DNA of 64,000 bases from Batkoa obscura (Eukaryota > Entomophthoromycota > Entomophthoromycetes > Entomophthorales > Batkoaceae): assembly GCA_030770535.1 (NCBI GenBank), contig JASVEC010000010.1, positions 682,001-746,000 on the forward strand. The letters are read 5' to 3'. Below the pieces are notes generated by a model. It did no database searches. It was not told where the DNA came from and worked only from the letters and a program-made list of their open reading frames with translations. Shown here in pieces: positions 16,139 to 26,384 of the stretch. The translations under genes and the position numbers were made by a program. Every line of letters starts with the position of its first letter. Within the stretch, counting starts at the first letter, position 1.

Positions 16139-16286
16139 CAATAAATCATACTTTTTTATTTTATAGCTGAATCCAGACTGAAGATCTAACTATAAAACTA
16201 TTTTAGATATATGTCAAAGTAATTATTTATGTTCATATTCAATAAGCCTATAGGTTATACTTTTCATTTTTGCTATATTTAAAAGA

Positions 16287-16382
16287 ATATAGTGATATTT
16301 TGGTTTCATCATTTTTCCATTTTTTTAAGCATTATTTAAGAAAAAAATTGTTAGTAAAATTTTTAAATATATATCCCCATAT
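16287..16382 (-). mobile_element. MITE copy (diverged)
   Basis: Diverged reverse-orientation copy: TTTTGGTTTCATCATTTTTCC, the TTGTTAGTAAAATTTTTAAA core, and terminal ATCCCCATAT. Confidence 0.7.
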
Positions 16383-16580
16383 TCTGAAACCTTAAATTTT
16401 AAGTTAGAATTTATAAAGCGAATCAAAGATAATAAAAAAGAATTCGATTTCTTTCGAAAATTAAAAAAAGTCAAAAATCAAAAAAATAATACATTTTATT
16501 TTCTACAAGTCTACAGTTCTAATATTATAAATATATATATTTACCCAAAGTCCGGTTGGGTTTAAATTTTAAAAAACTTT

Positions 16581-17390
16581 TTACATAAGAGTCACATAAA
16601 TAGTGGACCCTTGACCCGCCGAAACTATACATGATTGGCTACTTCCACCTTGTCCAACACTGCAAGAAGAGGAGCTACAGCTTGAGCCTTCACAAGAAAT
16701 TTGAATAGTATAGCCTTTAGTTGAGAACCCAACTTCTTTAAATAATGGATTGGTAGTAGCTGAAGCAAAAGTAACTCCATTTTCATCTTGATTAGCACCC
16801 ATTACATAAGGGGCCCAATTACCAACGGGTTTACTACTATCACCCCAACGACATTCATCTTGACCAGATCCTGGAAGATTGAGATAATAATGTGCAGAAG
16901 TTTTTTGCCAATAAGTAGAAGGAGGTACAGCGATAGTACTTTGGCCGCCTGATCCTACTACTGTAGAAATAAGCATAGCTTCATTACCAGGGAATACTGT
17001 TTGACAAGCGGAAACGGAACCAGATAATTTATTAACTAATTTAACGGTACCAGCACCTTGAGAACATAATGGTCGATTTGGAAATGGTTTTTCAAGCTGT
17101 CCTTTACCATTACAAAATAATCCACCATTCATAGTAGCACATTTGGCCCCATCTGTACACCCTACACTTGGATCCCATTGGTTCATTACCATACCTGGTT
17201 TACATGAATAAGGGCACCATTTTCCAGGGGTACAAGTTTGATCTGGACTCATAGCCCATCCACCATTAGCTTGATTTGGAGTTATAGCAACAATGGAATC
17301 ATCATCGGGTAATACACAACTACTGGCTACACCAGTATAGGCAGAAAAAATAGAATTGACATTTAATAAGATTAAAATTGAAAACTTCAT
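16581..17390 (-). CDS. SUN-family cell-wall protein (Sim1/Uth1/Nca3 type)
   Basis: Secreted protein of 269 aa related to the fungal SUN family (glycoside hydrolase family 132), which acts in cell-wall remodelling and septation. An N-terminal hydrophobic signal peptide (residues ~1-17, MKFSILILLNVNSIFSAYTG) precedes a Cys-rich SUN domain. Diagnostic blocks are ITPNQANGGWAMSPDQTCTP, GKWCPYSCKPGMVMNQWDPS, GGLFCNGKGQLEKPFPNRPLC, the YYLNLPGSGQDECRWGDSS region and PVGNWAPYVMGANQDENGVTF. The C-terminus is Ser/Cys-rich. Unlike many yeast SUN proteins it lacks the long Ser/Thr-rich N-terminal region, as is usual for shorter paralogues. Single exon, flanked by MITEs. Confidence 0.93.
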   Translation of the reverse strand: MKFSILILLNVNSIFSAYTGVASSCVLPDDDSIVAITPNQANGGWAMSPDQTCTPGKWCPYSCKPGMVMNQWDPSVGCTDGAKCATMNGGLFCNGKGQLEKPFPNRPLCSQGAGTVKLVNKLSGSVSACQTVFPGNEAMLISTVVGSGGQSTIAVPPSTYWQKTSAHYYLNLPGSGQDECRWGDSSKPVGNWAPYVMGANQDENGVTFASATTNPLFKEVGFSTKGYTIQISCEGSSCSSSSCSVGQGGSSQSCIVSAGQGSTIYVTLM

Positions 17391-19116
17391 TTTGTTATTA
17401 AAGATTTAGGACTTAAGAAATGGTGTATATTACGGATTTATATTAAATAGTCTAATGTATCTAACTTTAGTTATATAGGAGTATACTTTTGTGTTATAAA
17501 TTGATATAATCCTATAATATTTTTATTACATTGAATGAAAATCAAGTTTATATATACTTATTTTTCGAGTATAACTAAATAGCGTATTCTGATTAAATCT
17601 TCTATTCTCGTTGATTGATACGTCCACTGTTAATTAAAAATAAACATAAATTAATTTCCAAGCTTACTTTTGGGGAAGTGGTATGTGGTTCGATAACAAC
17701 ATAGACTATAATATCGGATAGCTTTCTTTTTTGCCCATTCTTTATTTGCGTTAAACCACTTTTTGTAACTTTTTTCTTAATTTATGCATTTTTAATCCCA
17801 GCGAATAGGGGTGTTGTTAGTTAGACTAATAGTATAATAGGAATTTGATAATCAATAGGTTTTAAAGAAATAATACAATTAAATTGCATCTTACTAAATA
17901 TATTGAATCCAATTACTTTTTAATTGATAAAAATACTGCTTTTATGCGTATAATCTTATTAGTAGATAAAAAAAGTTGGCTAATATTCTTATATAAAAGA
18001 ATTAAATAATAAGCAGAATAGATCTCCTTTTAAATTCAAGTTGCTATAATACGTTCGTAAGTGCTGGCTTAGAAGTGGTTTCATAATGCATAATATCATC
18101 AAAATTATGGTTTATTTAGAAGTCATGTTAGTTTGGTCATACTGATTATCATGGAGGATGTCCCATTTGCGGTAAAAACTAATAACCAAAGTTCTAGACT
18201 CCTAAAAGGTGAATAAAACTATATTTCCTTGATATACTCTTATTTGCATAGAGAATACTACCATTCAACCGAATTATGATATTAACATTACACTTAATTA
18301 TCAAAATAAATCGATTTTGAACTAAGAATAATATTATCTATTTAAAATTTAAAACATATACTTTTTTTAATAACGTATTGTAAATTACTTTTGGTATTCT
18401 TTTAGGACCTAATGAACAAAGAATATTAATTTTTAAAGATTGAAATTTTTGGGTAAATCTTGTAGTTGAAATCTTGTTTATTAAATGATTCATTCCATAT
18501 AAAAAATTTGGACTTATTACAAGTTAAATTGGCCCAATCTATTTTAAATAGTATATTTTTTATGTACATAATAGTACTATTGACTGTATAATATCTCTTA
18601 AAAAGTGGGTTGATTATTAGTAGCTAATTAAAATTGCTAAACATTATTATTTTTTACCTTTATATTTTTTTTGTTTTTGTTTTGAAGAGATTTGAAATTT
18701 TGCAGTTTGTTTAGTCTAAATTTAAATTCCCAAAATTTATCCCAAAATTTATTTTTCTCATTCCAATTTTATCTATTTTTATATAAGTAAAATTTAAAAT
18801 ATTAATAAAAATCGAATATTGAAACAAAACAAAAATAAAAATAAAAATAAAAATAAGGATCGTTGAAAAAAAAATATTTTTTTTTAAAATCAAAAATTTA
18901 TAAATTTAATAACTACTTTATTTTTTTTACTGCTCTAGTTTTACCCTTTCCTCTCATACTTTGAATTATATATTACTTAGATTACTAATTCACACATTCG
19001 AAATGACAAGTTGTAAAAGTAATTATAAAATTTTAACAAAATGAAAAATGAGGAATTGAAAATGAAATACAAAAATAAAAAAGGTAAATTTTATTAATAA
19101 AAAAGGTATGATGACA
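17391..19116. other. Intergenic, no gene seen
   Basis: About 1.7 kb of AT-rich sequence. A 60-codon Phe/Ile-rich frame at 18711-18893 looks like low-complexity noise. No RNA gene or MITE copy was seen. Confidence 0.55.
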
Positions 19117-20238
19117 TTAGGGAAACAGTAACTTAACATTACCATTCTCATTTTGAATCTTAATATTATTATTGCTATTATTATCATTACCTAAAATCCC
19201 AGACTGAGACTTTTCCTCTTTTTTTGTATAGTAAGGAAGATTATTATTGCTATCTATTTCAATAGAACCAAACCAAGTGCCAATATCAAACTTAGTATTA
19301 AACGTGGATTTGAAGGATACTTTACATTCTCCAAAGCCGCCTGCAATATTATATTTTAAATCTTTAATATCATTATTCAACTTATCAATCTCAACGTTCA
19401 CATTTCCATGAGTGTTAGTTATATCTGCATTCAAAAAATTCCCATTAAGGATTTCTATTTTACCAAAACTATTATCTAATAAAATTGTGTCACTTTTTGT
19501 ATTATGGATAGATACATCACCGTGTTGAGACCCAATAGTAATTTTATCAGCAGTTAACTTTTGGATTTTAGATTCCCCAAAGTTAACCTTAGCATTGAAA
19601 GTATCAACCTTGATATCATTTATTTCCAGGTCAGAGTGATTGACATCTAAATCTACCTTTTTAACATTGTTATTTGCTAATTTTAGATCACCAAATCCTG
19701 TATCAATCTTAAACTGATTAAAATCTAATTTACCACGTATATCTAAATTGACATTTGTTCTATAAACATCCATAATTAACTTATCGTAGAAATCAAGGTT
19801 ATTTGGTATTTTGATAACAACATCAGCTTTATAGCAGCTTGGGTCATTTGCATTGCTATTTCCATCACTAATTGTAAATTGATAGCCATCGTTTTTATAT
19901 TCTGAATTGGCCTTTAATTCGCTTGTCTCAAAATTAGTGCTAACAAAAAATTGTTTATCAATAACAATCAAACTTGAATTATGACGTTCAAACCTAATGG
20001 AACTTTGGGAGCTGTAACCGCCTAACTTGACAATCAATGATTTGTAAGACTTTGGATCAAACTCATATTTTCCATCTGAGGCATACGGTTTTGTTGCTGA
20101 GCAGTTATATATTCCTTCAACTCTAATCACCTTAAGTCCAACCAATGCTCCAATAACTCCAGCAAATATTAGTATAGCAATCAAAACTATCCAGCATATT
20201 TTTTTACATAAATAACTTGGTATACTTAATAAACCCAT
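19117..20238 (-). CDS. Type II membrane protein with beta-solenoid-like ectodomain
   Basis: A 373-aa single-exon protein not assignable to a named gene. A short cytosolic tail containing Cys pairs (LCKKICW) is followed by one membrane segment at residues ~16-36 (IVLIAILIFAGVIGALVGL). The rest is extracytosolic, with N-glycosylation sequons (NCS, NSS). From residue ~170 a short motif recurs every ~20-25 residues: GFGDLKL, NHSDLEI, NFGESKI, QHGDVSI, SFGKIEI, THGNVNV, GFGECKV, WFGSIEI. This is typical of parallel beta-solenoid, adhesin-like domains (DUF4097/DUF2807 type). The C-terminus is Asn-rich. A surface or wall-facing role is inferred from topology only. Confidence 0.8.
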   Translation of the reverse strand: MGLLSIPSYLCKKICWIVLIAILIFAGVIGALVGLKVIRVEGIYNCSATKPYASDGKYEFDPKSYKSLIVKLGGYSSQSSIRFERHNSSLIVIDKQFFVSTNFETSELKANSEYKNDGYQFTISDGNSNANDPSCYKADVVIKIPNNLDFYDKLIMDVYRTNVNLDIRGKLDFNQFKIDTGFGDLKLANNNVKKVDLDVNHSDLEINDIKVDTFNAKVNFGESKIQKLTADKITIGSQHGDVSIHNTKSDTILLDNSFGKIEILNGNFLNADITNTHGNVNVEIDKLNNDIKDLKYNIAGGFGECKVSFKSTFNTKFDIGTWFGSIEIDSNNNLPYYTKKEEKSQSGILGNDNNSNNNIKIQNENGNVKLLFP

Positions 20239-21583
20239 GTCGAAACTATTTTTTATATCATTTTTTTTGTTTTTATTTCATTTATATACTATTATTTTAA
20301 GGCTATTGAAGACACTTTCATTATTCTAAGATAAAGCTGTAGCTTTATTTTTTATGTATGTTACCTAATAAGGTAGCTACAATCTATAGTATTAATATAA
20401 AGGTTGGTATGTGCCCTATGAATTTATTATTGGTATTTCTTGGCCCTGAGAAAAAAATAGTAAACTCCCCTGTATTAGGTTATTCACTTTTTTTGTGCTT
20501 TATTGAGTTTCTATATGGGGGTGTTTTTTTTGGCTTCATCATTTTTTCCATCTTTTAAGCGCCATTTGAGCGGGAAAATTATTGGCAAAATTCTTAAGCA
20601 CAGAAATACATCCCCATATTATTCAGCTATTACCCAAACTATTGGGGTTGGAATATTAATGACTATTCTTGTAAAAAATTATACCTTATAGATAAGCTAC
20701 AGAAGTATACTTCTATATTTGGATTTTATTAAGTTAGCTGTATTATCTTTTAAAATAGAACTTATTTCTCAATCTTATAAAACCTTGTGCTTAATCACAA
20801 ATAAGTTCTGCTATTTTCTAAATTACAAACTTAAGGTTAAAACAATTCGAAGCCAAGATCCAATACTCAAGAAAATTAAAAATAAAAATTGGCAAGAAAA
20901 ATATAATTTATTCTTCACTTGAGAAAATTTTATGTAGATAATTATCCGCTCAATCTTTTAATGACTTTTCTTCTTTGCTTTCATAAATTATCGAAACTAT
21001 CTCTTCAATTTTCAAGAACTCTTTTATTCTTAACTCACAACTACAGATTTTTTCTTCCTCTGATTAGTAAATAAGCGTCACTAAATTTATTTGAAAAAAA
21101 TGACAAGAGTGAATAACGTTATATGAACTTAGTTGTAATTAAAGTCTAAAATCTCTTTACCAATAATAAGCTAAAGTATCAAATTATTATTAAAATTAGA
21201 TCAGCTAATATCAAATTTAAAAACCTTATCCCTATAGTTTATTTGTACATTTTAATATTTCGTGATTATTGTTTTTTTACAGCATGTATGAATTTTTAAT
21301 AAATAGCTCAAAGTTGTTTATAATAGCAATAATCATAATTTAATGTTAAAACAACAAAGCATTGTAATGAGTAGTAGTGCAAACTATAAAGCAAAAATAG
21401 GTAAATGTTTATTATAAATAACTTTGGAAAATAATAGCTATAATAGTGTATGGAATTAATAACGCATGAATTTTTCACATAGAATTAGGTTTAAAAATGA
21501 AATACTAATGTAATATAAATAAGTTTTATTTTAATAAAGATAAGTATTAGTTGATAATAAGTAATAGGAAGAAAGGCTAATAA
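20239..21583. other. Intergenic with one MITE
   Basis: About 1.35 kb. It contains the MITE at 20513-20619 and no convincing gene. Short open frames at 20358-20922 either run through the MITE or are low-complexity. Confidence 0.55.
20513..20619 (-). mobile_element. MITE copy
   Basis: Complete 107-bp reverse-orientation copy, ATAT-GGGGGTGTTT at one end and ACATCCCC-ATAT at the other. Confidence 0.9.
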
Positions 21584-22105
21584 TTAAAGACCAAGTCCTA
21601 CACCGGCTCCAAGGCCTAATCCTAATCCTTTCCTGCCCCCTAATCCTAATCCTACTCCAGCTCCCAATCCCAATCCTAAACCATTATTGCTAGACCCATA
21701 ACCAGAACCCGATGGTCCAGATCCATGACTAGATGATCCTGAGCCATAGACAGCTGAACCAGAGCCTGAAGTTCCATAATTCGATGATGAACTTGATACA
21801 TAGCTTGATGACGAGCTAGATCCATAACCAGATGCATGTCCATTACCTCCTAAACCTAAACCTAAACCTAAACCTAGTCCAAGGCCTGAGTTTGATCCAT
21901 GACCAGATGAGCCTGAACCTGAGCCTGAGCCTGAACCATAGCCGGATGATCCAGATCCAGATCCAGATGCATGTCCATTACCTCCTAAACCTAAGCCTAA
22001 GCCTAAGCCTACTCCTAATCCAAGACCTTCAGCTTCACGTTTAACTAAAGTAGGAGCAGCAGTGATAAAAGAGAGGATAGTAAGACTAATGATAAATTTG
22101 TTCAT
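21584..22105 (-). CDS. Secreted Gly-rich Kex2-site family protein, member 1
   Basis: 173 aa. A hydrophobic signal peptide ([17 protein letters not shown]) is followed by PTLVKREAEG, i.e. a very short propeptide ending in Lys-Arg. The predicted mature part alternates (GL)n blocks, coded largely by GGTTTA-like hexamers, with Gly/Ser/Tyr/His linkers (GNGHASGSGSGSSGYGSGSG) and ends in another (GL)n block. There is no Cys. KR followed by EAE matches Kex2 cleavage plus dipeptidyl trimming, as known for yeast alpha-factor. Upstream, TATAAATAC lies at 22191-22200, ~90 bp before the ATG, within a promoter shared with members 2 and 3. Function unknown; a wall, adhesive or peptide role is inference. Confidence 0.85.
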   Translation of the reverse strand: MNKFIISLTILSFITAAPTLVKREAEGLGLGVGLGLGLGLGGNGHASGSGSGSSGYGSGSGSGSGSSGHGSNSGLGLGLGLGLGLGGNGHASGYGSSSSSSYVSSSSSNYGTSGSGSAVYGSGSSSHGSGPSGSGYGSSNNGLGLGLGAGVGLGLGGRKGLGLGLGAGVGLGL

Positions 22106-22276
22106 TTTTGATTATATTATAGTATATTATTATATGGTATTAAATAAAAGTTATTATTTTTTTGATATCTATTTCAATAATTTTTTTTAAGTATTTATAC
22201 TACCGTTTTTCAATGTTTCTAAATTAAAATTAAAAATTGCTAGTAAAACCCCAAAGTTCAAATGTGAATTTTGGTG
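22106..22276 (-). promoter_or_regulatory. Promoter module of Gly-rich member 1
   Basis: On the minus strand this reads an upstream element (CCAAAATTCACATTTGAAC, 22251-22273), then GGGGTTTTACTAGCAATTT, ACATTGAAAAACGGTAGTATAAATAC-like core with the TATA at 22191-22200, and a ~90-bp leader. The same ordered blocks precede the genes at 24396 and 26385, so the whole segment was duplicated with the genes or is under constraint. Confidence 0.65.
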
Positions 22277-23065
22277 TGTTCAAGTATTTCTCCATCTTTT
22301 AGCTTAATTATAATTCATTTGCTTTTCGTTTTGTATTTTAAAACTAGTCACTTAATTATTTAAATTATAGATTTTCTATAACTAATAAAATACAATAAAT
22401 TGTTTTGTTTGATTGATGCTATAGTAGCTCCTATCATGTTCATTTTATGTAAAGTGTCTAATCAATTGGTGCTTATAATGTTTTAATATTAATTTGTGAA
22501 ATTTTTATTTATTTAGCATAATGACTCATACTTTGTAAATTTAGCTGAAGCATCTTATAATGTCTTGGATACTTAAAAAAAAAAAGAAAAAAAATACAAC
22601 TTTCATACCCATAATAAATATGCTATTATTATTTTGAAATAAATGAGTTTTTATCTTTTTAATGATATTACCTTTCAGTTAAAGCTGCAGAGCTAATAAC
22701 TGTAATGGTCATAACCTTAAATTTTAATCTTTAAATTCTAAATAACTTTTATAATCTAACATTGAATGAATCGTTAGAGCATATAAGTAGAACTATTAAT
22801 AAAGACATTTAACGACATTGTTTTTAAGATAGTTAGATTAATTTTTAAAATTCTCCCATCTGAAGTAAAATTAAATCAGAATTGATCAAAATATACAAAT
22901 CTTAATTATAGCAAATTTGTACAATCAAATAAAACACTTATAATGAGAACAAGCTTAAGGTATAATTATGAAGACAAGCTTTGTATGTAAAACACAGTTG
23001 GGTTTATTTTGTCTATATGTAACCTTCAGTCAATACTTTATAAGAAATTGTCCAAGATGTTTAAC

Positions 23066-23169
23066 ATGGGGATGTATTTTTGTATATGAGAATTTTACTA
23101 ACAATTTTTCCACTCAAATAATACTTAAAAGATGGAAAAAATAATGAAGCCAAAAAAACATCCCCATAT
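23066..23169 (+). mobile_element. MITE copy (first of tandem pair)
   Basis: Forward copy, GGGGATGTATTTTTGTATAT to GAAGCCAAAAAAACATCCCC. Its right-hand ATAT is also the left-hand ATAT of the next copy. Confidence 0.9.
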
Positions 23170-23271
23170 GGGGATGTATTTTTGTGTTTAAGAGTTTTGC
23201 TAATAAACTTCTGCTCAAATAGTGGTTAAAAGATGTAAAAAGTAATGAAGCCAAAAAAAACACTCCCATAT
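23166..23271 (+). mobile_element. MITE copy (second of tandem pair)
   Basis: Forward copy directly abutting the previous one, ending AACACTCCCATAT. The shared ATAT suggests insertion of one copy into the target duplication of the other. Confidence 0.9.
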
Positions 23272-23707
23272 GTTGATTGACATTACTCAGTATCAAAAGC
23301 AAAAATCAAACATGCTATATAAAGCTCATAAAAAACAACATAGAAGGATAATTCTTCTAAATTGATACTTTTAATATCAAGAAAGCAAGAAAAGAAATAC
23401 ATAAAGTATAATCCACCAGTTGATTTTTAGCTGAGAGTTGTATTTTAAGTGATTACTTTTGTTAAAAATAAATAAACAATATTAGTTTTAAATGTTACCA
23501 TTCTGGATTTAACCCCCTTGAGGCCTAAATTAGATAAAGCTTGACCTAATAGCCATTCCTTTAAAAAAACTTTGAGAATGTTATGCACCCGTTTTGCGGC
23601 TAATGATTTTTGGTCCATTTTTACGGCTATTGCAAGTCTTTTGCAGCCTAACAAACCGTTTATTTAAGAATAAATTTAGCTAAAGTTAAGCTGAACTATT
23701 CTAAAAC

Positions 23708-23941
23708 TTAACCCATTAAGCGCACGTGGCGCATGTTTACATCACGACGATTGTCCAATTTTGCTAACTATATCGTATAAATATGTATAAAAAAAGATAG
23801 CTTTAGACAATTGTACAGAGTCAAAGCTTTTATTACAAACAATATAAAACTTGGAACCTGTGAAATTATATAAACTATCTATTAAAACGAAATTTAGTGT
23901 CAGAAAAATTGACACTTTTCGATTAGGGAAAGTGGCGCTTA
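23708..23941. mobile_element. Candidate piggyBac-like non-autonomous element (degenerate)
   Basis: The left end reads TTAACCCATTAAGCGCACG and the right side AGTGGCGCTTAG, giving an imperfect TAAGCGC inverted terminus over ~234 bp. A related end, TTAACCCCCTTGAGGCC, sits at 23511. TTAA followed by CCC is the hallmark of piggyBac termini. No transposase was seen. Weak call. Confidence 0.3.
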
Positions 23942-24203
23942 GTAGACTAAAGACTGAACGATAAAAAACCAACTCAACAAATATTCAAATCTAAACAGTA
24001 TTGCTAACTAAGTCGTAATAGAGCTGCAAAAGCTTTATTACGAGAGTTTTAGCAGAATTATGTTTATGGTCAAAAAGCTTAAACAACCCATTAAATAAAT
24101 TGGCTAAACACCAACTTCACTAGTAGTTGCTTAATTAAGAACTAAAATCTTGTGCACGAAATAGACAAAATTTAAATTTATCCCTAGAAACTGGAGACAA
24201 ACT

Positions 24204-24395
24204 CATTACTCCAAATTCACATTCAAACTTTTGGGTGCATTTTATTTGATATATTAGATTAAATACCAAATTTATAATTAAACTGTATCGCTTAAAAATC
24301 CTATAAATACTTAAAAAAAATTATTGAAATAGATATCAAAAAAATAATAACTTTTATTTAATATCATATAATAATATACTATAATATAATCAAAA
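24204..24395 (+). promoter_or_regulatory. Promoter module of Gly-rich member 2
   Basis: An upstream element (ATTACTCCAAATTCACATTC, from 24206) lies ~190 bp before the ATG; TATAAATAC is at 24302-24310, 94 bp before it. The ~85-bp leader (24311-24395) is nearly identical to that of member 3. Confidence 0.7.
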
Positions 24396-24968
24396 ATGAA
24401 CAAATTTATCATTAGTCTTACTATCCTCTCTTTTATCACTGCTGCTCCTACTTTAGTTAAACGTGAAGCTGAAGGTCTTGGATTAGGAGTAGGCTTAGGC
24501 TTAGGCTTAGGTTTAGGAGGTAATGGACATGCATCTGGATCTGGATCTGGATCATCCGGCTATGGTTCAGGCTCAGGCTCAGGTTCAGGCTCATCTGGTC
24601 ATGGATCAAACTCAGGCCTTGGACTAGGTTTAGGTTTAGGTTTAGGTTTAGGAGGTAATGGATATGCATCTGGATCTGGATCTGGATCTGGATCATCCGG
24701 CCATGGTTCAGGGTCTGAAGCATCAGGATATGGCTCATCTGGTCATGGATCAAACTCAGGCCTTGGACTAGGTTTAGGTTTAGGTTTAGGTTTAGGAGGT
24801 AATGGACATGCATCTGGTTATGGATCATCAGGATCAGGATCTTCAGGTTATGGCTCAGGATCAGGTCGTGGCGGTCTTGACTTAGGCTTAGGCTTGGGAG
24901 CTGGTGTAGGTATTGGAAAAGGAGGCCTTGGATTAGGCCTTGGGGCCGGTGTAGGACTTGACCTTTAA
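24396..24968 (+). CDS. Secreted Gly-rich Kex2-site family protein, member 2
   Basis: 190 aa. Same signal peptide and LVKREAEGLGLG processing site as member 1, and the first ~80 residues are nearly identical to it. Three (GL)n blocks (residues ~27-41, ~74-86, ~121-133) are separated by SGSGSSGYGS-type linkers; the tail (GGLDLGLGLGAGVGIGKGG) ends GAGVGLDL. Repeat units are duplicated relative to member 1, so unit number differs among paralogues. No Cys. Function unknown. Confidence 0.87.
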   Translation: MNKFIISLTILSFITAAPTLVKREAEGLGLGVGLGLGLGLGGNGHASGSGSGSSGYGSGSGSGSGSSGHGSNSGLGLGLGLGLGLGGNGYASGSGSGSGSSGHGSGSEASGYGSSGHGSNSGLGLGLGLGLGLGGNGHASGYGSSGSGSSGYGSGSGRGGLDLGLGLGAGVGIGKGGLGLGLGAGVGLDL

Positions 24969-26199
24969 TTATTATTATTCAAAACATCATTAATCTTCAA
25001 TTAATAAGTATCTTAAATTTACTAAAATAAAACAAAATATATTTTACATCATTTATTATTTCCTGCTTTTAAATATACCAATTATCTTTATACATTGAGA
25101 TCTAAAATATATGTTTATCCATATGAAAGCTGCTAAAACTATGAAAATGTTTATCAAGTTTTTATTTTTGGTTGTTTCATCATTTTTTATCTTAGAATCT
25201 AGCTTTTACGGATCTAAGAGTTCTTTAGTTTTTTAATATTCATTAGTCATATATTCATTTTTCATTTCTGTCTTTCTGAACCTTAAAAATATTTTATGTC
25301 GTATTTTCAATAGAAAATCCTAATTTTTATTTGTATTTTACTAATCTTTACCTTTTCATTTTTTTCAAATATACCTATTACGAAGAAGTAAATAGTGACT
25401 TTATCTCAAATAAAAAAAATACTTACAAATATACAGAGTAAATAGATAGACCATAACTACTATTAATAAAGATTAAGAACTTCGCCCTCGCCAGTCAGAT
25501 GCCTTTTCTGATTTTAGCTTCTCAACATTTTAAAAAAAGTACATTTGGACTTTTATCACAAGCGTACTGTTAGCTAAGTAATAAAAATAGGGAGTTTATT
25601 TTTAACCCGTATTTTTGAAGCTACTTCTTATATATGACATTTTCCATGAAACAGTATGATTTTGAAAAAACTATTTTCATCTGTTTTCAGTACTCAATAT
25701 CTAATAACTAAGCTTACTTAAAGACTTGTTAATATTTTTCTAATATATCCAGTTTTCTAAAGTATCAAGTTTTACTTTACCGGGTTTTTAGTTCATTACT
25801 AATGGTTAAATAAAGATATACTAAAAGTGATTAAGTACAAAAGCAGTGAATTAAAAAGTGAAAAAACATTAGGGAATTTCTAATACATAAAAACAAAATT
25901 TTAAAATTCATATAAAACAAAGTTTTAGAAATTAAAAATATTATATAGTGATGTTTTTTTGATTTCATCACTTTTTCCATTTCTTAAGCGCTATTTGAGT
26001 AGAAAAATTATTAATAAAATTCTCAAACACAAAATATATATCCCCATATTTCTAAAATGAGTAGTTTTCTGAAATTATGCAATTTTTTGCATGAAATCTA
26101 TTTTTTCGATAGGTAGCTAAAAAAGGCTAATTTTAAACTATGAGAAATAAAAGGTTAGTGTACTAAACTTTAGCTAAAAGGCTGGAAGCAAAACAATAT
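24969..26199. other. Intergenic with one MITE
   Basis: 3' flank of member 2 and upstream region of member 3. It contains the MITE at 25943-26049 and a possible MITE remnant near 25145-25190. No gene seen. Confidence 0.5.
25943..26049 (-). mobile_element. MITE copy
   Basis: Reverse copy with a degenerate left end (ATAT-AGTGATGTTT), standard core, and TATATCCCC-ATAT right end. It lies 336 bp upstream of Gly-rich member 3. Confidence 0.85.
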
Positions 26200-26384
26200 T
26201 CATTACTCCAAATTCACATTCGAACTCTGGGGTTTTATAAGCAATATTTAATTTAGTTCTATTTTTATAATAAACATTGAAAAGCGGTAGTATAAATACT
26301 CAAAAAAAATTATTGAAATAGATATCAAAAAAATAATAACTTTTATTTAATATCATATAATAATATACTATAATATAATCAAAA
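26200..26384 (+). promoter_or_regulatory. Promoter module of Gly-rich member 3
   Basis: Contains ATTACTCCAAATTCACATTC from 26202, a GAACTCTGGGGTTTTA block, and TATAAATACT at 26291-26300, 94 bp before the ATG. The leader matches that of member 2 almost base for base, and the distal part matches member 1. Confidence 0.7.

Larger units (their letters stand above)
13872..16580. other. Long intergenic region with three MITE copies
   Basis: About 2.7 kb without a supportable gene. It contains the first MITE copies of the window (14977-15081, 16070-16138, 16287-16382) and an 86-bp segment bounded by an 11-bp inverted repeat (15834-15919). The proximal part upstream of ARG5,6 presumably holds its promoter. 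Confidence 0.6.
22277..24203. other. Intergenic with a tandem MITE pair and possible piggyBac-like ends
   Basis: No supportable gene. Two MITEs abut at 23066-23271. 23508-23945 is locally less AT-rich and contains short open frames (69 and 76 codons) with no recognisable product; it carries TTAACCC-type ends described separately. Confidence 0.5.

Noticed and set aside
20503-20691. Recurring open frame reading GVFFLAS..FPSFKRHLSGKI with KILKH.NTSPY
   Set aside because: It is the translation of the reverse-orientation MITE and appears at every well-preserved copy; it has no conserved start and is repeatedly broken.
23445-23972. Two short open frames (69 and 76 codons) that could be a gene
   Set aside because: No recognisable domain or splice continuity; they overlap candidate transposon ends.
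24481-24960. TTTAGG hexamer runs resembling telomeric repeats
   Set aside because: They are in-frame Gly-Leu codons (GGTTTA) within secreted-protein genes, interrupted by synonymous GGCTTA and GGATTA.
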